Origin: Mariniphaga sediminis
Lineage (GTDB): Bacteria; Bacteroidota; Bacteroidia; Bacteroidales; Prolixibacteraceae
Direction of reading: 5' to 3'
NCBI RefSeq assembly: GCF_003573545.1
Contig: NZ_QWET01000005.1
Coordinates: 310,001 to 374,000 of the forward strand
Length of the DNA stretch: 64,000 nucleotides
Positions 16,918 through 27,496 of this stretch are shown one piece after another. Positions within the stretch are counted from its first letter, which is position 1, and each line of letters begins with the position of its first letter. The notes under the pieces are model-generated. The model searched no databases. It was not told the origin of the DNA and saw only the letters and a list, made by a program, of their open reading frames with translations. The translations under genes and the position numbers were made by a program.

Positions 16918-18153
16918 ATGGAAAATATTAGCCTTATCGATACTTTTGCCGAATTCAAAGAGCTAAAAAACATTGATCGGGTGACTATGATGAGTGTACT
17001 TGAAGATGTTTTTCGCAGCGTACTCATTAAACAGTACGGCACGGATGAAAATTTTGATGTTATCATCAACATTGACAAGGGAGACTTTGAAATTTGGCGA
17101 AACCGGGCAGTGGTGGAAGATGCCGAGTTGGAAGACCCTAACCTTCAGATTTCACTTACGGAAGCTCAGAAAATTGACAGCGATTATGAAGTGGGTGAAG
17201 AGGTAACCGATGAGGTGAAACTCATAGATTTCGGGCGGCGCGCTATCTTGAACCTACGCCAAAATCTGGCCAGTAAAATTATGGAACTGGAAAAGGACCA
17301 TATTTATGGAAAGTATAAAGATAAAATAGGGGATATTGTTACAGGAGAAGTTTACCAGGTTTGGAAAAAGGAGATTCTTATACTCGATGACGAAGGCAAT
17401 GAGCTGATTCTTCCCAAGTCGGAACAAATACCTTCCGATTATTTCAGGAAGGGCGATACGGTTCGCGCCATTGTTTATAAGGTAGAGTTGAGAAACAACA
17501 ACCCATTGATTATTTTGTCGCGTACAGCGCCCGTTTTTCTTGAGCGGCTCTTTGAGCTTGAAATTCCCGAGATTTTCGATGGGCTGATTACAATTAAAAA
17601 CATTGTACGGGTTCCGGGCGAACGTGCCAAAGTTGCCGTTGAGTCTTATGATGAGCGGATCGACCCCGTAGGCGCCTGTGTAGGAATGAAGGGCTCACGT
17701 ATTCACGGGATTGTTCGGGAACTAAGAAACGAAAACATCGATGTTATCAATTTCTCGTCAAATACGCAATTGTATATCAAGCGTGCGCTTAACCCGGCAA
17801 AAATAAGCAACATCAAAATAAAGGAAGATAGCAAAAAGGCAGAGGTTTTTCTGAAGCCGGAGGAAGTATCGCTGGCTATTGGTAAAGGCGGCCTTAATAT
17901 CAGACTGGCAAGCCAGCTTACCGGTTATGAAATTGATGTATATCGTGAAATGGAAGAAGACGATGACGATGTGACTCTTGAAGAGTTTGCAGATGAAATT
18001 GAAAGCTGGATAATTGATGCTCTGAAAGCTATTGGTTGTGATACAGCCAAGAATGTACTGAATATTCCTCGTAATGAGCTTATTAAACGTACCGACTTGG
18101 AGGAAGAAACTGTAGATGAGGTATTGAAAGTGCTAAAGGCTGAGTTTGAATAA
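16918..18153 (+). CDS. nusA: Transcription termination/antitermination factor NusA
   Basis: A 411-residue RNA polymerase-binding factor controlling pausing, termination and antitermination. In order it has an N-terminal polymerase-binding domain (about 1-125), an S1 domain (about 130-200, GDIVTGEVYQVWKKEILI), and two KH domains with GMKGSRIHGIVREL and the GKGGLNIRLASQLTGYEIDV motif. The short C-terminal part ends in a helical repeat. The frame is open back to a TTG at 16888, inside rimP; the ATG at 16918 gives MENISLIDTF and normal length. Confidence 0.94.
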   Translation: MENISLIDTFAEFKELKNIDRVTMMSVLEDVFRSVLIKQYGTDENFDVIINIDKGDFEIWRNRAVVEDAELEDPNLQISLTEAQKIDSDYEVGEEVTDEVKLIDFGRRAILNLRQNLASKIMELEKDHIYGKYKDKIGDIVTGEVYQVWKKEILILDDEGNELILPKSEQIPSDYFRKGDTVRAIVYKVELRNNNPLIILSRTAPVFLERLFELEIPEIFDGLITIKNIVRVPGERAKVAVESYDERIDPVGACVGMKGSRIHGIVRELRNENIDVINFSSNTQLYIKRALNPAKISNIKIKEDSKKAEVFLKPEEVSLAIGKGGLNIRLASQLTGYEIDVYREMEEDDDDVTLEEFADEIESWIIDALKAIGCDTAKNVLNIPRNELIKRTDLEEETVDEVLKVLKAEFE

Positions 18154-18248
18154 ATAAAAAATACATTTAATTTTAAACGACTGTAAAAGCTTTTGGCTAA
18201 ACTTGCAGTGACTTTTAGCATGGAGATCGGAAAAGAAAAAAAGATTAT

Positions 18249-21200
18249 ATGGTAGCAGGCAAGACAATAAGGCTTAGTAAACTTGCAAGAGAATTCAATG
18301 TGGGGATTCACACGATTGTGGAATTTCTGCATAAGAAAGGTTTTGAATATGACTCAAATCCCAATACGAAGATCTCTGAAGAAGCCGTGGCTTTACTGGA
18401 AAAGGAATACAAAATCGATTTGAATCTTAAAAAAGAGTCGGAAAAAATTATTCTGAAAAGTCACAGACCAAAGCAGGAGGTGATTTCTATTGATGATAAA
18501 GCACAACAGGAACTGGAGGAAGATGAGTTTGAAGAGGAGGAGGATGAAGTAGAAAGCCCCCCGAACAAGGCGCCGAAAAAAGCACCTGCTCCGGAGGTGA
18601 AAAAGAAGGAAAAAGAAGTAGAAGAAGCCCCTGTAGAGAAACCTCAAAAAGAAAACGGTGTTAAGGTGGTGGGCAAGGTTGATCTTGAGAGTTTGAATAA
18701 ACCAGCACCAAAGCCGGAGAAGAAAAAGCCAGAGGAAAAAATTGAAAAAGAAAAATCAGAAAAAGAAGAAAAGCCCGTCAAAACTGTCGAGCCTGCTGAT
18801 ACTAAAAAAGAAGAGGAAAAAATACCGGTTGAAGAGCCTTCTGAAAAAGAGGTGGAACCTGTAGAGAAACCTGAAGAATCTAAAGAAAAAACTATTGAAA
18901 CTGAAGTCCCGAAAGTGGAAGAATTGAAAGTGGTCGGAAGAATCGACCTTGATTCATTGAATCAGAAAACCCGGCCCGCCAAAAAATCGAGAAAAGAAAA
19001 AGAGAAAGAGCGCAAAGAACGCCGGAAGAAAAAGATTATCTCTGTCAGAACCGAAGAACAGACTGCTGGAAAAGAGCAGGAAAGAACATCGGAAGAAAAG
19101 CCAAGAGCCGGAGTGGAAATCATTAAGGCGAGGGCTGAGAAGCTCAACGGACCAACCGTGTTGGGAAAAATTGAGCTTCCGGAGAAAAAAGTGAAAAAAC
19201 AAAAGGAGTCTACCGATTTGGCTGCGCGCAAAAAGCGCAGAAAGCGGATTAAAGAAACCGGTCGTGTAAAATTTGAAGACAAACCGGGAGATCAAAACAG
19301 AGGCGACCAGAGAACGCAAAAGCCGACGGGTAAGAAGAAAAAAATCTCGCTGAAGAAAGAGGTAGATGAGGTAGAAGTTCAAAAACAGATAAAGGATACT
19401 CTGGCCCGGTTGACTTCAAAAGGAAAGTCAAAAGGTTCAAAACACCGTCGGGATAAAAGGGCTGCCATTAGTGAGAAACGGCAAGCTGATATCGAAAAAC
19501 ACAATCAGGAGAAAAAAGTACTGAAGGCTACCGAATTTGTTTCGGTGAGTGAGTTGGCCAACATGATGAATGTCAACGTGAACGAGATTATTTCATCTTG
19601 TATGAGTTTAGGGCTGTTCGTTTCCATCAACCAGCGGCTTGATGCTGAAACACTTTCCATTGTGGCCGAGGAGTTTGGTTACGAAGTGGAATTTGTAAGC
19701 GCCGACCTTCAGGATTCCATTGAAGCTGAAGAAGACACGGAAGAGGATTTGAAACCACGTCCACCCATTGTAACGGTAATGGGACACGTTGACCACGGGA
19801 AAACGTCTTTGCTCGACTACATACGGGATACCAATGTTATTGCAGGGGAAGCCGGAGGCATTACGCAGCATATCGGGGCGTACCATGTGAGCCTGGAAGA
19901 CGGTCGGGAAATTACTTTTCTGGATACTCCGGGGCACGAGGCTTTTACCGCTATGCGTGCACGTGGAGCCCAGGTAACTGACATTGCTATTATTATTGTG
20001 GCCGCGGATGATAACGTGATGCCCCAAACTGTTGAGGCCATTAACCACGCTACGGCAGCAGGTGTTCCCATTGTTTTTGCCATCAACAAAATTGACAAGC
20101 CGGGCGCTAATCCTGACAGGATTAAGGAAGAGCTGGCTAATATGAACTTTTTGGTAGAAGACTGGGGCGGGAAATACCAGTCGCAGGATGTTTCGGCAAA
20201 GCAAGGACAAGGTATTGAGGAACTGCTTGAAAAAGTATTGCTGGAGGCTGAAATGCTGGAGCTGAAAGCCAATCCGAAACGTAGGGCAGTGGGAACAGTT
20301 ATTGAATCAACACTCGACAGGGGCAGAGGTTATGTTGCTACTGTTCTGGTGGAAACCGGAACGCTCAAAGCCGGGGATATCGTTTTGGCAGGTCAGTATT
20401 TTGGTCACGTAAAGGCGATGTTCAACGAACGAAACCAGCGCATCGAATCGTCCGGCCCGGCAGAACCAGCCATCATTCTTGGTCTTGACGGCGCACCGCA
20501 GGCAGGTGATAAATTCAATGTGATGGAGACTGAACGTGATGCCAGAAACATTGCAAATAAGCGGGAACAACTGGCACGCGAACAGGGGCTCCGTACGCAA
20601 AAACATATTACGCTTGATGAAATTGGCCGCCGTATCGCCATTGGCAACTTCCAGGAGTTGAACCTGATTGTGAAGGGTGACGTGGATGGCTCTATCGAAG
20701 CACTTTCCGATTCCCTGATAAAACTTTCTACCGAAGAAATTCAGGTAAATATCAAACACAAAGCCGTAGGGCAAATTTCCGAATCGGATATCCTGCTGGC
20801 CGCAGCTTCCGAAGCCATTGTTATTGGGTTCCAGGTGCGTCCGTCACTTAGTGCGCGTAAACTGGCGGAAAAGGAACAGATTGATATCAGGCTGTATTCC
20901 ATTATTTATGATGCGATTAATGAGATTAAGGCGGCGATGGAAGGGATGCTTTCTCCCGATATCAAGGAAGAAATTACCGGTACGGCAGAGGTGCTTGAAA
21001 TATTCAAAGTAACCAAAGTCGGTACTGTAGCGGGCTGTATTGTCCGCGACGGGAAAATTAACCGGAATTCGAAGATTCGTATTATTCGCGACGGTATTGT
21101 AATTTATACCGGCAACCTTGGTTCGCTCAAACGTTTCAAAGAAGATGTAAAAGAGGTGAAAAACGGTTACGAATGCGGACTGAATATTGAAAACTTTAAC

Positions 21201-21263
21201 GACATAAAAGTCGGCGACCATGTAGAAGCCTTCCAGGAAGTGGAAGTGGCCAAACAGTTGTAG
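18249..21263 (+). CDS. infB: Translation initiation factor IF-2
   Basis: A 1004-residue GTPase that brings initiator tRNA to the 30S subunit. The N-terminus (1-60) is an IF2-N domain ([21 protein letters not shown]). It is followed by about 400 residues of low-complexity Lys/Glu-rich linker. In this linker a motif recurs three times: [11 protein letters not shown] (about 140-150), [11 protein letters not shown] (228-238) and VLGKIEL (304-310). A second IF2-N domain lies at about 420-480. The G domain starts near 511 with GHVDHGKT and has DTPGHE and NKID. Domains 2-4 follow to the C-terminus. The long linker is usual in Bacteroidota. Confidence 0.95.
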   Translation: MVAGKTIRLSKLAREFNVGIHTIVEFLHKKGFEYDSNPNTKISEEAVALLEKEYKIDLNLKKESEKIILKSHRPKQEVISIDDKAQQELEEDEFEEEEDEVESPPNKAPKKAPAPEVKKKEKEVEEAPVEKPQKENGVKVVGKVDLESLNKPAPKPEKKKPEEKIEKEKSEKEEKPVKTVEPADTKKEEEKIPVEEPSEKEVEPVEKPEESKEKTIETEVPKVEELKVVGRIDLDSLNQKTRPAKKSRKEKEKERKERRKKKIISVRTEEQTAGKEQERTSEEKPRAGVEIIKARAEKLNGPTVLGKIELPEKKVKKQKESTDLAARKKRRKRIKETGRVKFEDKPGDQNRGDQRTQKPTGKKKKISLKKEVDEVEVQKQIKDTLARLTSKGKSKGSKHRRDKRAAISEKRQADIEKHNQEKKVLKATEFVSVSELANMMNVNVNEIISSCMSLGLFVSINQRLDAETLSIVAEEFGYEVEFVSADLQDSIEAEEDTEEDLKPRPPIVTVMGHVDHGKTSLLDYIRDTNVIAGEAGGITQHIGAYHVSLEDGREITFLDTPGHEAFTAMRARGAQVTDIAIIIVAADDNVMPQTVEAINHATAAGVPIVFAINKIDKPGANPDRIKEELANMNFLVEDWGGKYQSQDVSAKQGQGIEELLEKVLLEAEMLELKANPKRRAVGTVIESTLDRGRGYVATVLVETGTLKAGDIVLAGQYFGHVKAMFNERNQRIESSGPAEPAIILGLDGAPQAGDKFNVMETERDARNIANKREQLAREQGLRTQKHITLDEIGRRIAIGNFQELNLIVKGDVDGSIEALSDSLIKLSTEEIQVNIKHKAVGQISESDILLAAASEAIVIGFQVRPSLSARKLAEKEQIDIRLYSIIYDAINEIKAAMEGMLSPDIKEEITGTAEVLEIFKVTKVGTVAGCIVRDGKINRNSKIRIIRDGIVIYTGNLGSLKRFKEDVKEVKNGYECGLNIENFNDIKVGDHVEAFQEVEVAKQL

Positions 21264-21332
21264 AAGGAAGTTATTAACATCAGATGTTTCATTAATATTC
21301 AGAAAAACAACGTTTCAGCATTTTCAATTTTG

Positions 21333-21340
21333 TAGTTTTG
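21333..21340 (+). promoter_or_regulatory. Candidate -7 element before the DUF3352-like gene
   Basis: TAGTTTTG matches TAnnTTTG 20 bases before the ATG at 21360. A partial -33 (GTTT near 21312) lies at about the right distance. It would allow transcription separate from infB. Confidence 0.4.
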
Positions 21341-21359
21341 CAAGAAAATCCGGGAAAAG

Positions 21360-24155
21360 ATGAAACGAAACCTGATTGTAATTTTATTTCTTCTCTTACT
21401 GGCGGCTGGCGGGTATTTCTATTTTTATTTTCCAAATAAAGAGTTGCCTTTTTCGAAAGATAATTCCCTTTACAAAGCCATTCCCGTAAACTCACCCTTT
21501 TTTTTTGAGTTGAGCTCAGCGAAATCGGTGCCTTTCGATAACCCACTAATCAGGGAACTTGACAATGCCGGCATTGGAAGTGAATGGTTTGCTTTTTTGC
21601 ATAAAACCGACTCACTGATTGACCATACCGACGGCCTTTCCCGGAATTTACAAAACAGCCCGTTTATTCTTGCTTTTGATTATACCGGACGTAGTGAGTT
21701 GGTTCCGTTGATAATAAAATCGGCCGATAGCAACAAACGAAAAGAGGCGTTTGAAAAACTGCTTCATACGCTTTATCCTCCCGGAAATTATAATTACAGT
21801 AAAAAGGAATACGATAATCACAGGGTTACAGAAATTTCCGGTGATCGCACCGGTGAATTCCTGTGTTTTTCTTTTGTAAACGGATTACTCCTTGTGAGTA
21901 CCAAAACAATTCCGGTGGAAAAGGTAATCCGGCAAATGCAATCGCCGGGTATCCGCAAAGATTCCTATTTTCTGGAAGCAAATAAAACGGCAGCATCACA
22001 GGGAGTTTCACTGTACATTAATCATAGCTGGCTACCCGGTTTTTTTGAAAATGTATTGAACGGGAAAGCTACCGAAAGAGTAGATGAGTTTGGCGCTACG
22101 GTGCGTACCCGGACCTCCGGGATTGCAGAAAAATTCAGTGATTTTGCCAGCTGGAGTGAACTCGATTTTCGTTTTGGAGATGAGACCCTGATTTTAAGTG
22201 GTATTTCGGTAGCCGACGATTCGCTCAATCATTTTCTTTCGGTTTTTGCCGATCAACAGCCGGTACGTTTTGATGCCGAAAATATTTTACCCCGCAATAC
22301 ATCGTTTTTTTGCAGTTTTTCTTTTTCAGATAAAAAGTCCTTCTTTGAAAAACTGGAAGATTTTTATACCCATTCGCCAGGCTATTACCGTAGGGAGGAA
22401 CGGATTAAACGTTTTGACAATGGCCTGCGCACCAGCGTAAGAAATGTTTTTCAGGGGATAGTGAAAAACGAGGTTATTGTGGCAGCCACAACCATTCCGG
22501 TAAATCCGGAAAATAAAACCACCTTTTTTATTGTACAGACGGAAGGGAGATCGGCCGCGGAGGATGAAATGAAGAAGCTGTTGGCCAACTATGCCAGACG
22601 GGCTGAGATAAAAGCCACTGATCTTCAGTCAAGCTTTGCTGTGGATGATGAGACACGTTTTACCATATACCGGTTCCCGTATCCTTCCTTCCCCGGAATC
22701 TGGCTGGGCACTCCTTTTGCCTTAGCTGAAGCAAGGTATATCTCATTTTATGACAACTTTATGGTGTTTTCCAATTCAGAAGAGGGCCTGCACGAGTATT
22801 TACGTAATATGGTGCTGGGAAACACACTTACCAAAGAGATACGTTACCAGCAATTCCGGCAAAGTAGTTCAAGCCGGGCCAACATCAATGTTTTTGCGGA
22901 TGTAAACAAGGCTTACAGTTTCCGGAATGAACTTTTTTCTCCTTCCGTTTTGAAACATATGGAAAAGAACGAAGAAAGTCTCCGCAAATTTGATATGGTT
23001 AACTGGCAAGTGCAGCGCGACAAGGATATCTATTTTAATTCGGTGGCTGTTGCTTACCGGTCAGATGTTAGTGAGGAAGCCCAGACAACCTGGCAAAGTT
23101 CTGTTGGTAGTAACGTTCAATTTAAACCTCAGTTAGTGGTTAACCACCGCGATGTGGCCAATCGTGAAATTATTTTTCAGGATGAGCAAAATAACCTGCA
23201 CCAGGTAACCCACTCGGGGCGGGTACGATGGAGTATTGCCTTGCCCGGGCCTGTTCTGGGAGAGATTCATCAGGTAGACTATTTTAAAAATGGTAATTTA
23301 CAATACCTTTTCAACACCAAAGAGAAATTATATCTTATCGATCGCAACGGAAATAATGTGGCCCATTTCCCGGTTCCCCTCCGATCGCCGGCCACCAATG
23401 GGGTGAATGTTTTCGATTACGATAACAACCGGAATTACCGCTATTTTGTGGCCGGAGAAGATAGGAAAGTATATGCTTACGATTATGAAGGGAAGGTGGT
23501 TAAAGGCTGGGTGTTTAATCAGACCGATCACGAGGTAACAAAGCCCGTGCAACATTTTAGGGTAGCCGGAAAAGATTATATCGTGTTTAAAGATAAAGCG
23601 AGAATATATGTGCTGGACCGCAGGGGCGAATCCCGTGTCTCTGTGTCGGCAAGGTTTGAAAATTCGGACAATCCGATCGTACTGAATCTTGACGGACGCC
23701 CCAAAATGGTGACAACCGATACCGGCGGGAAAGTCTATTACATTTACTTCGATGGGAAATTTGAGGAAAAGAAAACAGGCCGGTTCAGTGAAAACCATTT
23801 TTTTACCGTGGATGATTTAGACGGAAACAAAATTCCTGATTTTGTATTTATCGATAAAAATGAAGTAACCGTGATGAACGAGAACGGCAAAAAACTATTC
23901 AGTAAAAAGCTGGATAACCCGTTACGTTTTCCTCCTAATATTTACACGTTTGCTGCCGACCTGAAAAAGGTAGGTGTGACAGATGCTTTGGCCAACCGCA
24001 TTTACCTGTTTAATCCCGATGGAAAATTGCACGATGGATTCCCTTTGGCCGGAAACAGTGAATTTAGTATCGGCAGGCTTTCTGAAAGTTCTTCCGGCCT
24101 TAATCTTATAGTGGGGAGCGAAGGAGGAAAACTTTTCAATTATACTCTGAATTGA
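21360..24155 (+). CDS. Membrane-anchored DUF3352-like protein with C-terminal beta-propeller
   Basis: A 931-residue exported protein with an N-terminal hydrophobic anchor or signal (residues 5-25, LIVILFLLLLAAGGYFYFYF). The first two thirds resemble DUF3352-type domains of Bacteroidota: alternating strands and helices with SPFFFELSS, LYINHSWLPGFFENV and a repeat of such units. From about 590 the sequence becomes a repeated strand pattern with blades such as LYLIDRNGNNVAHFP, VYAYDYEGKVVKGW, and VTVMNENGKKLF, like PQQ or WD-type propellers; the last blade ends GSEGGKLFNYTLN. It probably lies in the periplasm. No catalytic motif is evident, and the function is unknown. It is convergent with the LytTR regulator gene. 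Confidence 0.6.
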   Translation: MKRNLIVILFLLLLAAGGYFYFYFPNKELPFSKDNSLYKAIPVNSPFFFELSSAKSVPFDNPLIRELDNAGIGSEWFAFLHKTDSLIDHTDGLSRNLQNSPFILAFDYTGRSELVPLIIKSADSNKRKEAFEKLLHTLYPPGNYNYSKKEYDNHRVTEISGDRTGEFLCFSFVNGLLLVSTKTIPVEKVIRQMQSPGIRKDSYFLEANKTAASQGVSLYINHSWLPGFFENVLNGKATERVDEFGATVRTRTSGIAEKFSDFASWSELDFRFGDETLILSGISVADDSLNHFLSVFADQQPVRFDAENILPRNTSFFCSFSFSDKKSFFEKLEDFYTHSPGYYRREERIKRFDNGLRTSVRNVFQGIVKNEVIVAATTIPVNPENKTTFFIVQTEGRSAAEDEMKKLLANYARRAEIKATDLQSSFAVDDETRFTIYRFPYPSFPGIWLGTPFALAEARYISFYDNFMVFSNSEEGLHEYLRNMVLGNTLTKEIRYQQFRQSSSSRANINVFADVNKAYSFRNELFSPSVLKHMEKNEESLRKFDMVNWQVQRDKDIYFNSVAVAYRSDVSEEAQTTWQSSVGSNVQFKPQLVVNHRDVANREIIFQDEQNNLHQVTHSGRVRWSIALPGPVLGEIHQVDYFKNGNLQYLFNTKEKLYLIDRNGNNVAHFPVPLRSPATNGVNVFDYDNNRNYRYFVAGEDRKVYAYDYEGKVVKGWVFNQTDHEVTKPVQHFRVAGKDYIVFKDKARIYVLDRRGESRVSVSARFENSDNPIVLNLDGRPKMVTTDTGGKVYYIYFDGKFEEKKTGRFSENHFFTVDDLDGNKIPDFVFIDKNEVTVMNENGKKLFSKKLDNPLRFPPNIYTFAADLKKVGVTDALANRIYLFNPDGKLHDGFPLAGNSEFSIGRLSESSSGLNLIVGSEGGKLFNYTLN

Positions 24156-24187
24156 ACAGGTAATCGGGCGTCTGAAAAGAAGAACGT

Positions 24188-24967
24188 TTACCTTCCCATC
24201 CATTGTTTAAAGTCCGTTGCTTTTAGCCTGCTTACAATGACCGGCTCTTCAATGGGCGGGTTTAATTTCACTTTTAACTTTCCGCCAAAATAGTTTTCAA
24301 TTTTTTCAGTAGCGTGGATATTAACTATTATTTGCCTGTTGGCACGGAAAAATTCCGCTGGTTCCAGTTGTTCTTCCAGTGCTTCCAGTGAAAAATCGAT
24401 AACGTGGTTTTGCCTGTTAAAAGTAACGGCAGTGGTAACGCGGTTTTCGCTGTAAAAATAAGCAATGTCTTCTACCGGAAGTTTGTAAAAAGCCTCACCT
24501 TTGGAAATCAGGAACCGTTTTCGGTATTTTTTCTCTCCGCCTCGAATGGCTTCCAGTATTTCCGAATAATCCTGTTTTTGAACCCTCCCCGTGGACAGGG
24601 CTACCAAATTTTCAAATTTTTGGATGGCCGCCACCAAATCTTTCTCTTTAAATGGTTTCAGCAAATAATCGATGCTGTTTACTTTAAAAGCGCGGATGGC
24701 GTAATTATCGTAGGCCGTGGTAAAAATTACCATGCTTTTTATCTCCACCTGGTCAAAAATGGAGAAACAGAGCCCATCTGCCAATTGGACATCCATAAAA
24801 AAGAGATCGGGGTGAACATTATTGCGGAGCCAATCCACACTCTCTTTTACGCTATCAAAAGTTTGAACGATTTCCCATTCGGGCCGCAGCTTTTTAATCA
24901 TGCCTTCCAGCAACCGGAGGTTGTAAAGTTCATCTTCTACCAGAATAATTTTAACTGTTTGGTTCAT
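24188..24967 (-). CDS. LytTR-family response regulator
   Basis: A 259-residue two-component regulator. The receiver domain occupies about 5-125: acidic residues E11-D12 in LVEDE, the phosphate-accepting D59 in LFFMDVQLADG, and the conserved K in LLKPFKEKD. The C-terminal LytTR DNA-binding domain (about 155-255) has FLISKGEAFYKLPVEDIAYFYSENR and FFRANRQIIVNI. Its start overlaps the histidine kinase stop by 4 bases (ATGA), so the two are translationally coupled and form a pair. Targets are unknown; the adjacent efflux operon is the obvious candidate. Confidence 0.92.
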   Translation of the reverse strand: MNQTVKIILVEDELYNLRLLEGMIKKLRPEWEIVQTFDSVKESVDWLRNNVHPDLFFMDVQLADGLCFSIFDQVEIKSMVIFTTAYDNYAIRAFKVNSIDYLLKPFKEKDLVAAIQKFENLVALSTGRVQKQDYSEILEAIRGGEKKYRKRFLISKGEAFYKLPVEDIAYFYSENRVTTAVTFNRQNHVIDFSLEALEEQLEPAEFFRANRQIIVNIHATEKIENYFGGKLKVKLNPPIEEPVIVSRLKATDFKQWMGR

Positions 24968-26001
24968 AGCAAAGGAATTTCAACTTCAAAATTTTCTTTT
25001 CCCTGGTGTATGTTCACTGGTTTGTCGGTTAGCAGGGCATAGCGCTCCTTCAGGTTTTTTAGCCCGGTTTTTTCTGAAAAGGGGGATTCTTTCAGATTAA
25101 GATTATTGCTGACAACAACCATTTTGTCGTTTGATTTAATATGTACGATCAATGGTGCATCTTTTACGGCAATGTTGTGTTTTATGGCATTTTCAACCAG
25201 CAACTGCAGGGCAAGCGGCGGAATTTCTTTTTTCAGGGCAAGTTCGCTTACTTCGGTAATCACCTTAAATGCTTTTCCCATACGCTCTCTGTGGATACCT
25301 GTGTATGCCTCAATGAACTCCAGCTCATCGGCCAGTTTCACGGTAGTTTTATCTCTGCTCTGCAGCACGTAGCGGTAAACATCGGTAAAGTTTTGGGTAA
25401 AATGGATCGCAGCCTCCGGGTCGAAGGTAATCATCGATTTCAGCACACTTAGGTTATTAAAAAGAAAATGCGGGTTCAACTGGGTTTGCAGCGAGTGGTA
25501 ATCACTTTTCAGTTTCAGGCTTTTTAGCTCTTCCAGTTGGCGAACAGAAAAAATCCACTTTTCAATAATGCGGAGAGAAACAGAAAAGATGGTGATAATG
25601 AAAATGTAAATGAGCCCCAGAAGCATCATCAATTGTACTATGGGGTGCGAAAAAAAGAGGGCTTCTTTCACAGCCTTTGAAAAATAGAAAACAGCTCCGG
25701 ATGCAACGAGCAGGCTTATAAAAAAATGCAACACCACGCGCAGACTTATTTTTTCGGGAATAGGCAAAAATCGTTCAGCCACGTGATCTATAAGTACGTT
25801 GATTTCACTGATTAAGTTGAAAATAAGTACTACCTGGAAATATTCCAGTGCGGTAACTTTTATGTTTGAATCTCCTGCAATTTTTATGGACAGAAAAAGA
25901 AACAACAACCCCACACTGCTCACCAACGCCGTTCTGATGAAAAAACTTTTCAGGGTGTATGCTGAAAGTCCGCTTAGAAAATGGAGTTTGTTGTTTTTCA
26001 T
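24964..26001 (-). CDS. LytS/YehU-type sensor histidine kinase
   Basis: A 345-residue membrane kinase. Four hydrophobic segments fill about residues 22-42, 52-72, 88-110 and 120-142, without a large periplasmic sensor domain. The His_kinase motif with phosphorylated H178 is in QLNPHFLFNNL. The ATPase region has LLVENAIKHN and a degenerate glycine-rich loop (TGLKNLKERY). It is coupled to the LytTR regulator by a 4-base overlap. The signal is probably sensed in or near the membrane. Confidence 0.9.
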   Translation of the reverse strand: MKNNKLHFLSGLSAYTLKSFFIRTALVSSVGLLFLFLSIKIAGDSNIKVTALEYFQVVLIFNLISEINVLIDHVAERFLPIPEKISLRVVLHFFISLLVASGAVFYFSKAVKEALFFSHPIVQLMMLLGLIYIFIITIFSVSLRIIEKWIFSVRQLEELKSLKLKSDYHSLQTQLNPHFLFNNLSVLKSMITFDPEAAIHFTQNFTDVYRYVLQSRDKTTVKLADELEFIEAYTGIHRERMGKAFKVITEVSELALKKEIPPLALQLLVENAIKHNIAVKDAPLIVHIKSNDKMVVVSNNLNLKESPFSEKTGLKNLKERYALLTDKPVNIHQGKENFEVEIPLL

Positions 26002-26023
26002 AGTTATTACCTGAATGAATTAT

Positions 26024-26031
26024 CAAATGTA
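26024..26031 (-). promoter_or_regulatory. Candidate -7 element of the histidine kinase/regulator pair
   Basis: The minus strand reads TACATTTG, a full TAnnTTTG match, 23 bases before the kinase ATG. No clear -33 element is present. It would let the two-component pair be expressed apart from the upstream efflux operon. Confidence 0.35.
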
Positions 26032-26062
26032 ACAAACAAAATGAAGTTTTTTGACATCCTGA

Positions 26063-27496
26063 TTATTGTGGCTGCCAGTTGACAGTCTCACCCAGCTTTC
26101 CCGTTGCTTTCAGCCAGGCCGTTTCTTTTATTTTGAAATCGGTTCTGGAGTCAATCAGGTTACTGAAAGCCTGTTGCCAGTTGGTCTGCGCCATTAGCAG
26201 TTCGGTAATGGTTTCCATGCCCACTTCATAACTGTCGCGGGTAACCCGCAGGTTTTCTTCGGCCTGTTCAAGCGCTGTTTCATTAAGTTGAATCCGTTCC
26301 CAGGCCAGTTCCAGGTTTAACCGGGTTTGCTCCGTTTCCAGTTGCAGAAGCTGTTTATTTTTTTCCAGTTCGAGCTCCCTGATTTCCTTGTCTATTTTGG
26401 CTGCGTTGATTTTTTTGACTCCCTCTCCCCAATGAAAGACCGGAATTTTTACTGATGCCAGAACGTTCAGGCTGGTATTGGAAAAATCGGTACTGCTGAA
26501 CTCAATGCCGCCAATGTGGTTATACCCGGCCTGAATACCTGCCGTAGGCAAAAAATCGGCTTTCGTCATCCGGATTTGCTGTTCCTGTAATTCTACATTT
26601 TTTTGTAATAACCGGTATTCCGGCCGTTGTTGTACCATTTCGTTTCCCATTTCGCCATGTAAAGGCTGTTTTACGTAAATAGCGGTATCTACAGCTGTTA
26701 TTGCCGTATTGAATGGTAACCCGGTCACGCGGCATAAATTCATCCGACTGAGTTCAAATCCGTTTTGCGCTTTTTGCAGATTGAGTTTGGCACTGTTCTG
26801 TTCTACCTGTGCTTTCAGCAGGTCGTTTCGGTTAGCCATTCCCACCTCGTGGGCATTGCGGGCTTTTTTTACCAGTTCGTCCAGCATGTTGACTGCCTGC
26901 TTTGCCAGTTTTACTTTTTGGAAGACCGCAACGTAAGTCCAGTATGCATTATCTGCTTCGGCAATCGTATTCATTGCCTGCAGGGTTTTGTTTTCGTCGG
27001 CCATTTCAATTCCAATGTCGGCCATTTTGTTTCCTGCGCCAATTTTTCCGCCGGTGTAAACCGGTTGTTCCAGCGTTACTCCGGCCAGGTAAGCCCCGCT
27101 TAAACTGATATTCAACGGCAACCAGGCATACATGTTAAATACCGGATTCCCGTCGGGACCCACCACGGGCTCGCCGGTTACAGGGTTCATCATAATGTTG
27201 GGCTCCAACTCCCCTGTTTGCAAATTCGGTTTCTGGGTGGGCAGGGTTAGTTCCATTTCAAAATCTTTGTCCTGATAAATGCCCATTCCTGTTGCCGAAA
27301 AGGAAGGTAAACGCAATGTGCGGGCAGCTGCTTTTTGTGCCTCCGCCTTTTCTATTTGTTTGGCGGCCATTTTCAGGTTTTCGTTTTTATGGAGCGCCAT
27401 TCCCCTGGCCTGATTTAACGTCATTTTTTCCTGTCCTGCGCCATGCATCCAGGAAATCAGAAAAATGAAAAGTGTGGTATAATTGATTGTCTTCAT
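26063..27496 (-). CDS. TolC-family outer-membrane efflux protein
   Basis: A 477-residue outer-membrane channel with a signal peptide (MKTINYTTLFIFLISWMHGAG). The two outer-membrane efflux repeats show the typical long helices: MTLNQARGMALHKNENLKMA at the start of repeat 1, and EQAEENLRVTRDSYEVGMETITELLMAQTNW (here split across the motif) in repeat 2. It is the third gene of the tripartite RND operon; its ATG overlaps the pump stop codon by 4 bases. Confidence 0.9.
   Translation of the reverse strand: MKTINYTTLFIFLISWMHGAGQEKMTLNQARGMALHKNENLKMAAKQIEKAEAQKAAARTLRLPSFSATGMGIYQDKDFEMELTLPTQKPNLQTGELEPNIMMNPVTGEPVVGPDGNPVFNMYAWLPLNISLSGAYLAGVTLEQPVYTGGKIGAGNKMADIGIEMADENKTLQAMNTIAEADNAYWTYVAVFQKVKLAKQAVNMLDELVKKARNAHEVGMANRNDLLKAQVEQNSAKLNLQKAQNGFELSRMNLCRVTGLPFNTAITAVDTAIYVKQPLHGEMGNEMVQQRPEYRLLQKNVELQEQQIRMTKADFLPTAGIQAGYNHIGGIEFSSTDFSNTSLNVLASVKIPVFHWGEGVKKINAAKIDKEIRELELEKNKQLLQLETEQTRLNLELAWERIQLNETALEQAEENLRVTRDSYEVGMETITELLMAQTNWQQAFSNLIDSRTDFKIKETAWLKATGKLGETVNWQPQ

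Noticed and set aside
19608-20272. Long minus-strand frames inside infB
   Set aside because: They are antisense to a strongly conserved GTPase domain, and the encoded sequence has the composition of a shadow frame.
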